From Ideonella oryzae (GTDB lineage: Bacteria; Pseudomonadota; Gammaproteobacteria; Burkholderiales; Burkholderiaceae_C), in contig NZ_JAMXMC010000002.1 in the NCBI RefSeq assembly GCF_024055665.1, positions 372,001-436,000 on the forward strand: a stretch of 64,000 bases of DNA. The letters run 5' to 3'. The notes below the pieces were generated by a model, which did not search any database, was not told the DNA's origin, and saw only the letters and a list, made by a program, of their open reading frames with translations. A program made the position numbers and the translations under genes. This document shows, one piece after another, positions 1 to 8,445 of this stretch. Position 1 is the first letter of the stretch. Every line of letters begins with the position of its first letter.

Positions 1-878
1 TCCACCAGCTCCTCGGCCAGCACCAGGCAGCCCTTGGGGGTGTTGACCAGGGCGTAGCTCAGCTCGGGGTGGGCGTTCAGGGCCTGGTTGGCCGGGATGG
101 TCCAGGCGGTGGTGGTCCAGATGACGATGAAGCCACTCTTGCCCACGGGCAGCGCCGGCAGGCCGAAGGCGGCGGCCAGCGCATCCGCGTCATCGGTCTC
201 GAAGGCCACGTCCAGCGTGTCGCTCTTCTTGTCGGCGTATTCGATCTCGAACTCGGCCAGCGAGCTGCCGCAGTCGAAGCACCAGTAAACCGGCTTCAGG
301 CCGCGGTAGACGAAGCCGCGTTCGATCACCCGCTTGAAGGCGCGGATCTCGCCGGCCTCGTTGGCGAAGTCCATCGTGCGGTAAGGACGCTCCCAGTCGC
401 CCAGCACGCCCAGGCGCTTGAAGTCCTCGCGCTGCTGCTGGATCTGCTCCGTGGCGTAGGCACGGCTCTTGGCCTGCATGTCGTCGCGGCTCAGATTGCG
501 GCCGTGCTTCTTCTCGATCGCGTTCTCGATCGGCAGGCCGTGGCAGTCCCAGCCCGGGATGTACTGGGCGTCGAAGCCGGCCAGCTGGCGGCTCTTGACG
601 ATCATGTCCTTGAGCACCTTGTTGACGGCGTGGCCCATGTGGATCTGGCCGTTGGCGTAGGGCGGGCCATCGTGCAGCACGAACAGCGGGGCGCCGTGGC
701 GGGCGTCGCGCAGGCGCTTGTACAGGCCGCTCTCGTTCCAGTCCTTCACCCAGCCCGGCTCGCGCTTGGGCAGGTCGCCACGCATGGGGAAGGGGGTGTC
801 GGGCATGTTCAGCGTGGCGCGGTAGGCACCGCCGCTGTCCTTGGCGTCGTTCTTCGGGGCAGGGTTCTTGTCGGTCAT
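1..878 (-). CDS. ileS: Isoleucyl-tRNA synthetase, N-terminal part (cut by window edge)
   Basis: Cytoplasmic class I aminoacyl-tRNA synthetase that charges tRNA-Ile. About 292 N-terminal residues are present; the gene runs off the left edge. The start MTDKNPAPK is followed by the typical IleRS entry ([13 protein letters not shown]) and by the class I signature [15 protein letters not shown], a HIGH-box variant, at about residues 68-82. The [10 protein letters not shown] motif and the start of the CP1 editing insertion follow. It lies 238 bp downstream of ribF on the same strand, the order usual in proteobacteria (ribF-ileS-lspA), so lspA would be expected just outside the window. Confidence 0.95.
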   Translation of the reverse strand, partial: MTDKNPAPKNDAKDSGGAYRATLNMPDTPFPMRGDLPKREPGWVKDWNESGLYKRLRDARHGAPLFVLHDGPPYANGQIHMGHAVNKVLKDMIVKSRQLAGFDAQYIPGWDCHGLPIENAIEKKHGRNLSRDDMQAKSRAYATEQIQQQREDFKRLGVLGDWERPYRTMDFANEAGEIRAFKRVIERGFVYRGLKPVYWCFDCGSSLAEFEIEYADKKSDTLDVAFETDDADALAAAFGLPALPVGKSGFIVIWTTTAWTIPANQALNAHPELSYALVNTPKGCLVLAEELV

Positions 879-932
879 GGCGTCTCGCACGGCGCGTGGG
901 GCCGCGCGCAGGGGCAGGCGAAAAGGGAGGAA

Positions 933-949
933 CGGCGCCGCGGGCGCCG
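933..949. other. Inverted repeat in the ribF-ileS gap
   Basis: CGGCGCC and GGCGCCG flank a 3-nt loop, giving a perfect 7-bp stem inside the 238-bp ribF-ileS intergenic stretch. It could attenuate or process ribF-ileS transcripts. There is no T-tract, so a classical terminator is not supported. Confidence 0.35.
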
Positions 950-1116
950 CGCGACAGGGCTGGCGGGGCCGGGTTCAGGCCGCGCCGAGCGGAATTCGGT
1001 CGCGCGTGGTCTGCCGCCGCACGGCGCTGTGCGCGCGGGGGTGGCCGGCCAGGAAGGGAGCGGGGCGCATCCAGTGATTCTAACGGCCGGGCCCGCCCGA
1101 AGCGGCCGGCCCAGGT

Positions 1117-2082
1117 TCAGGCCTGGGTGCGCCACCAAGCCTTGGCGTCCACCACGTCCTGGGCGATGCCCTCGCGCAGCGCGTCCAGCGAGGGGTAGCG
1201 GCGCTCGTCGTGCAGCTTGTGCATCAGCTCCACCCGCAGCAGCCGGGCGTAGCCGCCCTCCAGCGCGATGTGGGCCGGCCAGTTCAGGCAGTGCACCTCC
1301 AGCAGCACGCGGCCGGCGTCTTCCACCGAGGGCCGCACGCCCAGGCTGGCCACGCCGGGCAGCGGGCTCGGCCCCAGGCCATGCACCCGCACCACGAAGA
1401 TGCCCTGGGCCGCAGGCCGGTGGGATGGAAAACGCAGGTTCAGGGTGCGGAAGCCCAGGTCGCGGCCCAGCTTGCGGCCATGCACCACATGGCCGGAGAT
1501 GCTGTAAGGCCGGCCCAGCAGGGCCGCGGCGCGACGCATGTCGCCAGCGGCCAGGGCCTCGCGCACGGCCGAGCTGGACACGCGCAGGCCGTGCACCTCG
1601 TAGCTCATCATCCGGGCGACATCGAAGCCCAGGTCGTTGCCCGCGGCGTCCAGCAGGGCGTAGTCGCCCGCTCGCTTGGCGCCGAATCGGAAGTCGTCGC
1701 CCACCAGCACATAGCGGGCGCGCAGCTGCTCCACCAGCACCTGGCGGATGAAGTCCTCGGCCGGCAGACTGGCCAGGCGGTCGTCGAAGCGCATCAGCAC
1801 CACATCGTCCACGCCGCAGTGCTCCAGCTCCTGCAGCTTGTCGCGCAGGGTGGCAATGCGCAGCGGCGCGGCCTCGGGCTTGCCCAGCTTGCGGGCGAAC
1901 CAGTCGCGCGGATGCGGCTCGAAGGTCATCACGCAGCTGCGCAGGCCGCGCAGCCGGGCTTCGTTGTTCAGCAGGGCCAGCATGGCCTGGTGGCCACGGT
2001 GCACGCCGTCGAAATTGCCGATGGTGAGGGCGCAGCCGGAACCGGCAGCGAAGGACGGGTGATGACCTCGGAAGACTCGCAT
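1117..2082 (-). CDS. ribF: Bifunctional riboflavin kinase / FAD synthetase
   Basis: Cytoplasmic enzyme that phosphorylates riboflavin to FMN and adenylylates FMN to FAD. The 321 residues match the family length. The N-terminal nucleotidyltransferase domain shows the HxGH-like motif NFDGVHRGHQ near residues 23-32 and TFEPHPRDW near residue 54. The C-terminal flavokinase domain begins around residue 190 with GRPYSISGHVVHGRKLGR and includes GFRTLNL (family consensus PTANL) and an EVHCLNW core. It sits directly upstream of ileS on the same strand. The start methionine MRVFRGHH aligns with the family N-terminus. Confidence 0.95.
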   Translation of the reverse strand: MRVFRGHHPSFAAGSGCALTIGNFDGVHRGHQAMLALLNNEARLRGLRSCVMTFEPHPRDWFARKLGKPEAAPLRIATLRDKLQELEHCGVDDVVLMRFDDRLASLPAEDFIRQVLVEQLRARYVLVGDDFRFGAKRAGDYALLDAAGNDLGFDVARMMSYEVHGLRVSSSAVREALAAGDMRRAAALLGRPYSISGHVVHGRKLGRDLGFRTLNLRFPSHRPAAQGIFVVRVHGLGPSPLPGVASLGVRPSVEDAGRVLLEVHCLNWPAHIALEGGYARLLRVELMHKLHDERRYPSLDALREGIAQDVVDAKAWWRTQA

Positions 2083-2109
2083 GACCGGCGGATTATCGGC
2101 GCGCAGCCA

Positions 2110-2799
2110 TCACTCTGCGGGCCAGCCGGGAATCCAGCACCACTGGCCCGGGGCCAGGTCGGCCGGCAGGACCAGCGGGCCGAAGCGGCTGCGGTGCAGC
2201 GCCTCCACCCGGTTGCCCACTGCGGCGATCATGCGCTTGACCTGGTGGTACTTGCCTTCGGTCAGGGTCAGGCGCAGGTGGGTGTCGTCCACCTGCTCGC
2301 AGGCGGCCGCGGCCACCGGGGCGGGGTCGTCGTCCAGCACCACGCCGGCCAGCAGGCGAGGGACCGCATCGGCGGCCAGCGGGTGCTTGCAGGTCACCTC
2401 GTAGACCTTGGGCACATGGTGCTTGGGCGATGTGAGCTTGTGGATCAGCCGGCCGTCCTCGGTCAGCAGCAGCAGGCCCGTGGTGTCCTCGTCCAGCCGG
2501 CCGATGGGCTGCACGCCGCGCTGGCGCAACGGCGGCGGCAGCAGGGTCAGCACGCTGGGGTGGTGCTTGGGCTTCTGCGAGCACTCGTACCCGGCAGGCT
2601 TGTGCAGCATCACCAGCGCCTGGGCGTGGAAGGGCCAGTCGCGGCCCTCCACGTTCAGCACCAGGCCCTCGGTGGGCAGGTCCTCGTCGGGGTCGTCCAG
2701 TTCGCGGCCCGCGTGGCGGACCAGGCCGGCGTAGACCAGGCCGGCGCAGGCGCGGCGGGTGCCGAAGCCCTGGGAGAACAGGATCTGCTGGAGTTTCAT
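2110..2799 (-). CDS. rsuA: RsuA-family 16S rRNA pseudouridine synthase
   Basis: Predicted to isomerise a uridine to pseudouridine in 16S rRNA (U516 in E. coli). At 229 residues it matches RsuA (231). An S4-like N-terminus (MKLQQILFSQGFGTRRAC) precedes the synthase domain, which carries the catalytic-Asp motif GRLDEDTTGLLLLT at about residues 100-113. The conserved motifs KVYEVTC and GKYHQVKRM follow. It ends 27 bp upstream of the ribF start on the same strand, so co-transcription with ribF is possible. RsuA and the RluE/RluF subfamilies are hard to separate by eye; the overall length and the S4 start favour RsuA. Confidence 0.85.
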   Translation of the reverse strand: MKLQQILFSQGFGTRRACAGLVYAGLVRHAGRELDDPDEDLPTEGLVLNVEGRDWPFHAQALVMLHKPAGYECSQKPKHHPSVLTLLPPPLRQRGVQPIGRLDEDTTGLLLLTEDGRLIHKLTSPKHHVPKVYEVTCKHPLAADAVPRLLAGVVLDDDPAPVAAAACEQVDDTHLRLTLTEGKYHQVKRMIAAVGNRVEALHRSRFGPLVLPADLAPGQWCWIPGWPAE

Positions 2800-2860
2800 G
2801 GCCGGGCCGGCAGGCGACGGCCGGACAAAAGAGGCAAGGGGCGGGTCGGAAGGCGCTGGA

Positions 2861-3355
2861 TCAATCGCGGAAGTTGTCCATCGTCAGCGGCTGCTCGGCG
2901 AATTCCTTGCGCAGGAAGCTGATCGCCAGCTGCAGGTCGTCGCGGTTCTTGCCGGAAACCCGCACCTCGTCGCCCTGGATGCTGGCCTGCACCTTGAGCT
3001 TGCTGCCCTTGATCGCACCAGTGATCTTCTTGGCCAGCTCGGACTCGATGCCGTCCTTGATCTTGTCCGTGCGGCGCAGCTTGTCGCCGCCGAGCTTCTC
3101 GAGCTTCTCGCCCCTGTCGATGAAGTTGACGGTGACGCCCTGCTTGACCAGCTTGCCCACCAGCACGTCGGTGAGCTGCTCGATCTGGAAATCGCTGTCG
3201 CCGATCAGGTGGATCTCCTTTTCCTTCTCCTTGAGCTCCAGGCTGGCGCTGGTGCCCTTGAAGTCAAAACGGGTGCTGACTTCCTTGATGGCGTTCTCGA
3301 CCCCGTTGCGCACCTTGACCATGTCGGGCTTGAGGGAGACGTCGAAACTGGGCAT
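2861..3355 (-). CDS. yajQ: YajQ family nucleotide-binding protein
   Basis: Small cytoplasmic protein of the YajQ/DUF520 family (164 residues). Family members bind nucleotides, and the Xanthomonas member is a cyclic di-GMP effector. The sequence shows the conserved start PSFDVSLKPDMVKVRNGV, the segment EVSTRFDFKG, the central DIKDGIESELAKKI-like helix and the end LQLAISFLRKEF. I use the ATG at 3355 because MPSFDVS is the family N-terminus; an upstream in-frame ATG at 3391 would add 12 unrelated residues. It is divergent from murB with 62 bp between the starts. Confidence 0.92.
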   Translation of the reverse strand: MPSFDVSLKPDMVKVRNGVENAIKEVSTRFDFKGTSASLELKEKEKEIHLIGDSDFQIEQLTDVLVGKLVKQGVTVNFIDRGEKLEKLGGDKLRRTDKIKDGIESELAKKITGAIKGSKLKVQASIQGDEVRVSGKNRDDLQLAISFLRKEFAEQPLTMDNFRD

Positions 3356-3417
3356 GGGGAACTCTTTCGCTCGGAAGGAAGGTGAAAACAAGGACGGGAA
3401 AGGCGGAAAATTCTGCC

Positions 3418-4434
3418 ATGCAAATCGAACCGGGCGTCAGCCTGAAACCCTACAACACCTTCGGCCTGCCCGCCGTGGCCGGCCAGTTGGTGCGCATCCG
3501 CTCCGAAGCCGACGTGCGCGCCGTGGTGGACCACCCCGAACTGGGCCTGGCGCCCAAGTTCGTGCTGGGTGGCGGCAGCAATGTGATTCTCACCCGCGAC
3601 ATGCCCGAGCTGGTGCTCAAGGTCGAGATTCTGGGCCAGCGTCTGGTGGCCGAGACGGACCGCGCGGTGATCGTCGAGTTCGGTGCCGGCGAGCGCTGGC
3701 ACGACGCCGTGGCCTGGACCCTGGACCAGGGCTGGCCCGGCCTGGAGAACATGGCCCTGATCCCCGGCACGGTGGGGGCGGCGCCGGTGCAGAACATCGG
3801 GGCCTATGGGCTGGAGCTGCAAGACCGCTTCGAGTCCCTGGACACGGTGGACCTGGTGACGGGCCGGACGGTGACGCTGAACGCCGCCCAGTGCAAGTTC
3901 GCCTACCGCGATTCCATCTTCAAGCGGGCGCTGGCGGGCAAGAGTCTGATCACCCGGGTGCGGCTGCGCCTGCCCAAGCCCTGGCAGCCCATGCTGGGCT
4001 ACCTGGACCTGGAGCGCAAAATGGAGGAGACCGGCAACCGGCAGCCGGATGCTCGCACCATCTTCGACTGGGTCTGCAGCATCCGCCGCGCCAAGCTGCC
4101 GGATCCGGCCCAGATCGGCAATGTGGGCAGCTTCTTCAAGAACCCGGTGGTCACGCCGGAGCAGTGCCGCGACATCATTGCCCGCGACCCGCATGTGGTG
4201 CACTACCTGCTGGAGGACGGCCGCTTCAAGCTGGCCGCTGGCTGGCTGATCGACGCCTGCGGCTGGAAGGGCAAGACCGTGGGCCATGCCGGGGTCTATG
4301 ACAGGCAGGCCCTGGTGCTGGTCAACCGGGGAGGCGCCATCGGCTCGGAGGTGCAGACGCTGGCGCTGGCCATCCAGGAGAGCGTCTACGGTCGTTTCGG
4401 CATCCGCCTGGAAATGGAGCCGGTGATGGTCTGA
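3418..4434 (+). CDS. murB: UDP-N-acetylenolpyruvoylglucosamine reductase
   Basis: FAD- and NADPH-dependent cytoplasmic enzyme that reduces UDP-GlcNAc-enolpyruvate to UDP-MurNAc in peptidoglycan precursor synthesis. The 338 residues fit the long, E. coli-like MurB class. Visible features are the entry VSLKPYNTFGLPA, the FAD-binding segment VLGGGSNVILT near residue 57, GLENMALIPGTVGAAPVQNIGAYG (residues about 112-135), the YRDSIFK motif, and GNVGSFFKNPVV, where the Ser is the family catalytic residue. The chosen ATG at 3418 gives MQIEPGVSLKPYNTFG; an upstream in-frame ATG at 3382 adds 12 non-conserved residues. Confidence 0.95.
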   Translation: MQIEPGVSLKPYNTFGLPAVAGQLVRIRSEADVRAVVDHPELGLAPKFVLGGGSNVILTRDMPELVLKVEILGQRLVAETDRAVIVEFGAGERWHDAVAWTLDQGWPGLENMALIPGTVGAAPVQNIGAYGLELQDRFESLDTVDLVTGRTVTLNAAQCKFAYRDSIFKRALAGKSLITRVRLRLPKPWQPMLGYLDLERKMEETGNRQPDARTIFDWVCSIRRAKLPDPAQIGNVGSFFKNPVVTPEQCRDIIARDPHVVHYLLEDGRFKLAAGWLIDACGWKGKTVGHAGVYDRQALVLVNRGGAIGSEVQTLALAIQESVYGRFGIRLEMEPVMV

Positions 4435-4437
4435 GCC

Positions 4438-4451
4438 CGGCCTGCGGGCCG
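4438..4451. terminator. Possible bidirectional terminator hairpin
   Basis: CGGCC-TGCG-GGCCG forms a 5-bp stem with a tetraloop in the 24 bp between convergent murB and the exonuclease gene. No T-run follows, so termination is inferred from position only. Confidence 0.3.
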
Positions 4452-4458
4452 TGGGCGT

Positions 4459-4998
4459 TCAGGCGGCGCCGGTCGCGCCGGCTGTGGCCGGCTGCTGGCG
4501 CAGCTGACCCAGGGCCAGCTGCAGCACCCGGGCGTCGCTGCTGGCGCGGTGGCGGGTCAGCTGCAGGTTCGCCCGCACCTCGGCGCAGGTGTGGTCCCAG
4601 CGGGGGGCGTTGTCTTCGCCGATCAATTCGTGCAGGTGGCGCAAGGTGAAGGCCGGGTGCAGGCCGGCCTCCTCGAACAGCATGGCCAGCCAAGTGTAGT
4701 CATGGGCCCAGCCGTCGCAGTAGACAGTGCAGCCGCGCAGCCGCTCGTTGAGCAGCCGGGCCACCTCTTCAGGGTCCCGCCCGCGCTGCTCCAGCAGCTC
4801 GCGGTTCAGGCCGTGCAGGCGCTCGGCCCGGCCGTCCCAGTGGGTCCAGTGGGCCGGGGGGCGGACCAGGGTGCAGACGGCTTCGCCGTCGGGCATCACG
4901 AAACCGACCTCGATCGGGTAGCTGCCACGGCCGAAGCCGGAGGCTTCGACGTCGATCACGCAGGGCAGCGGACCGAAGGGGTGGGGGGCTGACGACAT
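4459..4998 (-). CDS. DEDDh-type 3'-5' exonuclease-like protein
   Basis: A 179-residue protein with the RNase H-fold exonuclease motifs: Exo I as CVIDVEASGFG near residue 14 (D and E), Exo II around VYCDGWAHDYTWL, and Exo III as RHRASSDARVL (H and D of the DEDDh type). These residues bind two metal ions in DnaQ-like nucleases. The function is probably 3'-5' degradation of DNA or RNA, but the specific substrate is unknown. The start at 4998 (MSSAPHPF) is followed closely by the first motif; an in-frame ATG at 5037 is possible. It is convergent with murB. Confidence 0.75.
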   Translation of the reverse strand: MSSAPHPFGPLPCVIDVEASGFGRGSYPIEVGFVMPDGEAVCTLVRPPAHWTHWDGRAERLHGLNRELLEQRGRDPEEVARLLNERLRGCTVYCDGWAHDYTWLAMLFEEAGLHPAFTLRHLHELIGEDNAPRWDHTCAEVRANLQLTRHRASSDARVLQLALGQLRQQPATAGATGAA

Positions 4999-5081
4999 GG
5001 AACTTCCTGCAATGCTGAACGGAGTGTCTCCCCGCACCCAGCAACTCGCGTACCCGGGAGAGCCCTGAGGTGCCTGCTGTG

Positions 5082-5097
5082 TCCCCCGCCTGGGGGA
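5082..5097. terminator. Hairpin 3' of the small acetyltransferase gene
   Basis: TCCCCC-GCCT-GGGGGA forms a 6-bp stem directly after the stop codon of the minus-strand gene ending at 5098. Its position suggests a terminator or RNA-stabilising hairpin; no T-tract is seen. Confidence 0.4.
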
Positions 5098-5388
5098 TCA
5101 GCGCACCTGCAGGTCCAGCGTCTCGGGGTGGCGGCGCATGTACACCGCCACATAGCTGCAGCTGGGGCGCACCTTCCAGCCCTGGGTGCGCGCATGGTCC
5201 AGCGCCGCCGCCACCAACCGGCCGGCAATGCCGCGGCCCTCCAGGGCCGGGGGCACGCCGGTGTGCACCATGTCCATCACGCCGTTGTGCAGGTGGTAGC
5301 TGGCCACGCAGAGCAGGCCGTTCACCTTGGTCTCGAAACGCGAGGCGGCGGCGTTGTGCACGATGACAGGTTCGGTCGAATCGCTCAT
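5098..5388 (-). CDS. Small GNAT-fold N-acetyltransferase (YjdJ/COG2388-like)
   Basis: A 96-residue single-domain protein resembling the minimal GNAT family typified by E. coli YjdJ and human GTLF3B/NATD1-like proteins. Visible features are an N-terminal strand (VIVHNAAASRFE), the central MDMVHTGVPPALEGRGIAG segment that carries the acetyl-CoA pyrophosphate-binding R-G-x-G loop (here EGRGIAG), and a C-terminal SCSYVAVYMRRHPE motif typical of the family. The substrate is unknown. It lies 24 bp downstream of the prolyl oligopeptidase gene on the same strand and is probably co-transcribed with it. Confidence 0.82.
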   Translation of the reverse strand: MSDSTEPVIVHNAAASRFETKVNGLLCVASYHLHNGVMDMVHTGVPPALEGRGIAGRLVAAALDHARTQGWKVRPSCSYVAVYMRRHPETLDLQVR

Positions 5389-5412
5389 CGGGGGCTCCGG
5401 TCGATCAGCGGG

Positions 5413-7578
5413 TCAGCGCTGGGGCATGGGCCCCAGCTGCTCCCACAGGAAGGCGAACTCCAGGGCCTGGCGGTCGGCCAACTGGGCGTTGTTGGCCGCG
5501 CTGCCATGGCCCCCTTCGATGTTCTCGTAGTACAGCACATCGTGGCCCTGCGCCATCATGCGCGCGGCCATCTTGCGCGCATGGCCCGGGTGCACCCGGT
5601 CGTCGCGGGTGGAGGTGACGAAGAAGACCTTGGGGTAGGTCACGCCGACCTTGACGTTCTGGTAGGGGCTGTAGCGCGAGATGTAGGCCCATTCGGCCGG
5701 CACATCCGGGTTGCCATACTCGGCCATCCAGCTGGCGCCGGCCAACAGCTTGTTGAAGCGCTTCATGTCCAGCAGCGGCACCTGGCAGACCACGGCGTTG
5801 AACAGGTCCGGCCGCTGCACCAGCACCGCGCCCATCAGCAGGCCGCCATTGCTGCCACCCATGATGCCCAAGTGCTTGGGCGCTGTGATCTTGCGGGCCA
5901 CCAGGTCCTCGGCCACGGCGATGAAGTCGTCGTAGCTGTGCTGCTTGTTGGCCTTGACGGCGGCCTGGTGCCAGGCCGGGCCGTATTCGCCGCCGCCGCG
6001 AATGTTGGCCACCACGGCCACGCCGCCATGGGCGAGCCAGGCCTGGCCCCAGCTGGCCGAATACCAGGGCTGCATCGAAACCTCGAAGCCGCCATAGCCG
6101 TAGAGCAGGGTGGGGTTGCTGCCATCCGCCTTGGCGCCCCGAGGCCAGACGACGAAGTAGGGCACCCGGGTGCCGTCCTTGGAGGTGGCGAAATGCTGCT
6201 CCACCTTCATGCCGTTGGCGTCGAAGAAGGCCGGGCGCGACTTGATCTTGACCAGCCGGTCGGTCGTCGCGTCACCCAGGTACAGCGAGTCCGGGGTCAG
6301 GAAATCGACGTAGGACAGCAGGTACTGCTCGGCCAGGGCATCCTGGGCCACCTGCGGGTCGTGCAGGGCCTGGACCTGCAGGGTGCCGGGGAAGGGGGTG
6401 TCGATGGCGCGCTCGACCCACTGGCCCTGGGCGCCCTGGCGCCATGCCACCACACGGTTGGCCACGTTGTCCATCACCGACAGCAGCACCTGCTGGCCGG
6501 TGGTGGTGTAGGCATCCAGCGAACGGGTGCTGGTGGGCGTGAACAGCGCCGTGAAGTGGCGCTCGCCCTTCAGGTAGGCCGCCGCATCGCCCAGCAGCAG
6601 CGCGCCGCTGGGCCAGGTGCGGCCGGCCACGGTCCAGTCGCTGCGCAGCTTGATCAGCACATGCTGGCGCCAGAAGCTCAGTTGGGCGTCCAGTGGCTTG
6701 TCGATGGGCAGCAGCTTGCCGTCCTGCCACAGGGCCATTTCGTTGGTGTAGAAGTCCGGCGAGCGGCCGACCACCACCCGCTCGAAACCAGGTGTCGGGT
6801 CCACCGAGGCGAAGGCCGCCACATCGGCCTTCTGGCCTTCGTAGACGGTGCTCGCCGCGCTCAGCGGGGTGCCGCGCTTCCACAGCTTGATCACCCGCGG
6901 GTAGCCGGAGTCGGTCAGCGCGCTGGGGCCGAAATCGGTGCCGACCAGAAGATGGTCCTGGTCCAGCCACTCCACTTCGGACTTGGCTTCGGGCAGCGAG
7001 AAGCCGTCGGCCAGGAAGCGTCGGGTGGCCAGGTCGAATTCCCGCACCACCTTGGCGTCGGCGCCGCCGCGCGAGAGCGAGATCAGGCAGCGGTTGGATG
7101 GGCCGCCCACCTGCTGGACGCCGCCCCAGACCCAGTTCTCCTTCTCGTCCCGGGCCAGGGCGTCCAGGTCCAGGATCACGTCCCAGGTCGGCGCCGCCAG
7201 CTGAAAGCTCTGCAGCGTGGTGCGCCGCCACAGGCCGCGGGGGTTCTTTTCGTCGCGCCAGAAGTTGTAGAGCCAGTCGCCCCGGCGGACCACCGCAGGG
7301 ATGCGTTCCTTCGAATCCAGGATGGCCTGCAGGCTCTGGCGGGTGTCGGCAAAGCCCGGCTCGGCCTCCAGCAGCTTTCGGCTGGTCGCGTTGTGCTCGC
7401 GCACCCAGTTCAGGGCGCGCTCGCCTTCCACGTCCTCCAGCCACAGGAAGGGATCCTCTTCGGTAGAGGGCAGAGGGGTTGCAGCAGCGGTCTGGGCCAT
7501 GGTGAAGGGGGCGCTGGTGGCGCCCAGCAGGGCAAGGGCCTGGCGGCGGGTGAGCAAGGTCATGCGAGAAAGCGGCAT
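5413..7578 (-). CDS. S9A prolyl oligopeptidase family serine peptidase, Tat/Sec exported
   Basis: A 721-residue peptidase that would cleave short proline-containing peptides. The N-terminus (TLLTRRQALALLGATSAPFTMAQ) has a twin-arginine-like RR followed by a hydrophobic stretch and a likely cleavage near residue 29, so export to the periplasm is predicted. The mature start EEDPFLWLEDVEG is typical of S9A enzymes. A beta-propeller region is followed by the alpha/beta-hydrolase domain with the nucleophile motif GGSNGGLLMG at about residue 572, Asp in TRDDRVHPGHA (about 655) and His in EGGHGSAAN (about 693). Starts at 7578 or 7563 (MTLLTRRQ) are both plausible. Confidence 0.9.
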   Translation of the reverse strand: MPLSRMTLLTRRQALALLGATSAPFTMAQTAAATPLPSTEEDPFLWLEDVEGERALNWVREHNATSRKLLEAEPGFADTRQSLQAILDSKERIPAVVRRGDWLYNFWRDEKNPRGLWRRTTLQSFQLAAPTWDVILDLDALARDEKENWVWGGVQQVGGPSNRCLISLSRGGADAKVVREFDLATRRFLADGFSLPEAKSEVEWLDQDHLLVGTDFGPSALTDSGYPRVIKLWKRGTPLSAASTVYEGQKADVAAFASVDPTPGFERVVVGRSPDFYTNEMALWQDGKLLPIDKPLDAQLSFWRQHVLIKLRSDWTVAGRTWPSGALLLGDAAAYLKGERHFTALFTPTSTRSLDAYTTTGQQVLLSVMDNVANRVVAWRQGAQGQWVERAIDTPFPGTLQVQALHDPQVAQDALAEQYLLSYVDFLTPDSLYLGDATTDRLVKIKSRPAFFDANGMKVEQHFATSKDGTRVPYFVVWPRGAKADGSNPTLLYGYGGFEVSMQPWYSASWGQAWLAHGGVAVVANIRGGGEYGPAWHQAAVKANKQHSYDDFIAVAEDLVARKITAPKHLGIMGGSNGGLLMGAVLVQRPDLFNAVVCQVPLLDMKRFNKLLAGASWMAEYGNPDVPAEWAYISRYSPYQNVKVGVTYPKVFFVTSTRDDRVHPGHARKMAARMMAQGHDVLYYENIEGGHGSAANNAQLADRQALEFAFLWEQLGPMPQR

Positions 7579-7714
7579 GGGTGGTGCCGGAACAAGCGGC
7601 CGGGGCGGGTCGCGCCATCAGCCAATCAACACGAACAAGGGGGTGCCCGGGCTCCCTGAGGTCACACCGGGACGACGATGATAGGGGCCATGCCGGCTCT
7701 TGTTCTGGGGATGG

Positions 7715-8281
7715 TCAGCGACGCGCGGTGGGGCGTTGCAGCGCCACCGGTTCCAGGGCGACCGAGTGATCGCCGTTGCCCACCCAGATCTGCCCTTCCT
7801 GGACCGTGATCTGCAGCTGCATGCCACGTGCCGCCAGGGCGGCCAGCTCGCGACTGGCCTCGGGGGGCACCTGCCAGACCTCCAGGTTGCTCAGCCGGGC
7901 CACCTTGCCGGCGATGCTCTGCCACCAGATGGGGGTGGAGCTGCCGTAGGCCCAGATGCGCACCTGCTCGGCCCGGCCGCAAGCCTTGGCCAGGCGGCGG
8001 TCGTCGGGCTGCCCCACCTCGATCCACTGCACCAGGGCGCCGGTCAGGTCCTTCTGCCACAGGTCCGGCTCGTCGGTGTCCGACAGACCCGCGGCGAACT
8101 CCAGCGCGCCACGGTCGGTGTCGGCCGGCACCGCCAGCGCAAAGGCCAGCAGCCGCATCATCATGCGCTCGTCGGTCTCGGACGGGTGGCGGGCCAGGGT
8201 GAGCGAATGGTCCGCATAGAGCGAGCGGTCCATGTCGGCGATCTGGATCTGGGCCTTGTAGATGGTGGACTTGAGAGCCAT
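7715..8281 (-). CDS. yaeQ: YaeQ family protein
   Basis: A 188-residue cytoplasmic protein of the YaeQ family, whose structure has a PD-(D/E)XK nuclease-like fold; the E. coli protein was once linked to RfaH-related haemolysin transcription. The sequence has the family start MALKSTIYKAQIQIADMDR, the motif ETDERMMMRLLAFAL, WIEVGQPDDRRLAKAC and RIWAYGS. The start at 8281 was chosen because MALKST is the conserved N-terminus; an upstream ATG at 8308 adds nine residues. It is divergent from the M3 peptidase gene with 164 bp between them. Confidence 0.9.
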   Translation of the reverse strand: MALKSTIYKAQIQIADMDRSLYADHSLTLARHPSETDERMMMRLLAFALAVPADTDRGALEFAAGLSDTDEPDLWQKDLTGALVQWIEVGQPDDRRLAKACGRAEQVRIWAYGSSTPIWWQSIAGKVARLSNLEVWQVPPEASRELAALAARGMQLQITVQEGQIWVGNGDHSVALEPVALQRPTARR

Positions 8282-8445
8282 GGAGAGGGGATGAGAGGAG
8301 ATGGGCAAGCGTGCAAGCCCGGCAGTGTAGGCCGACCGGTCTGGAACCCCGGTTCACACCAGGGCTGGCATGGCCTGTCACCGGCGTGGTGGCATCATGG
8401 TGTCACCGTTTCGCCATGAAACGCTTTCGACCAGAAGAGACTTCG

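Noticed and set aside
69-1751. Long plus-strand ORF (560 codons) across ileS and ribF
   Set aside because: It is antisense to two clearly recognisable genes, is Arg/Ala/Gly-rich and has no family resemblance; a high-GC shadow frame.
5128-7659. 843-codon plus-strand ORF
   Set aside because: Entirely antisense to the prolyl oligopeptidase and GNAT genes, His/Gln/Val-rich composition typical of a mirror frame.
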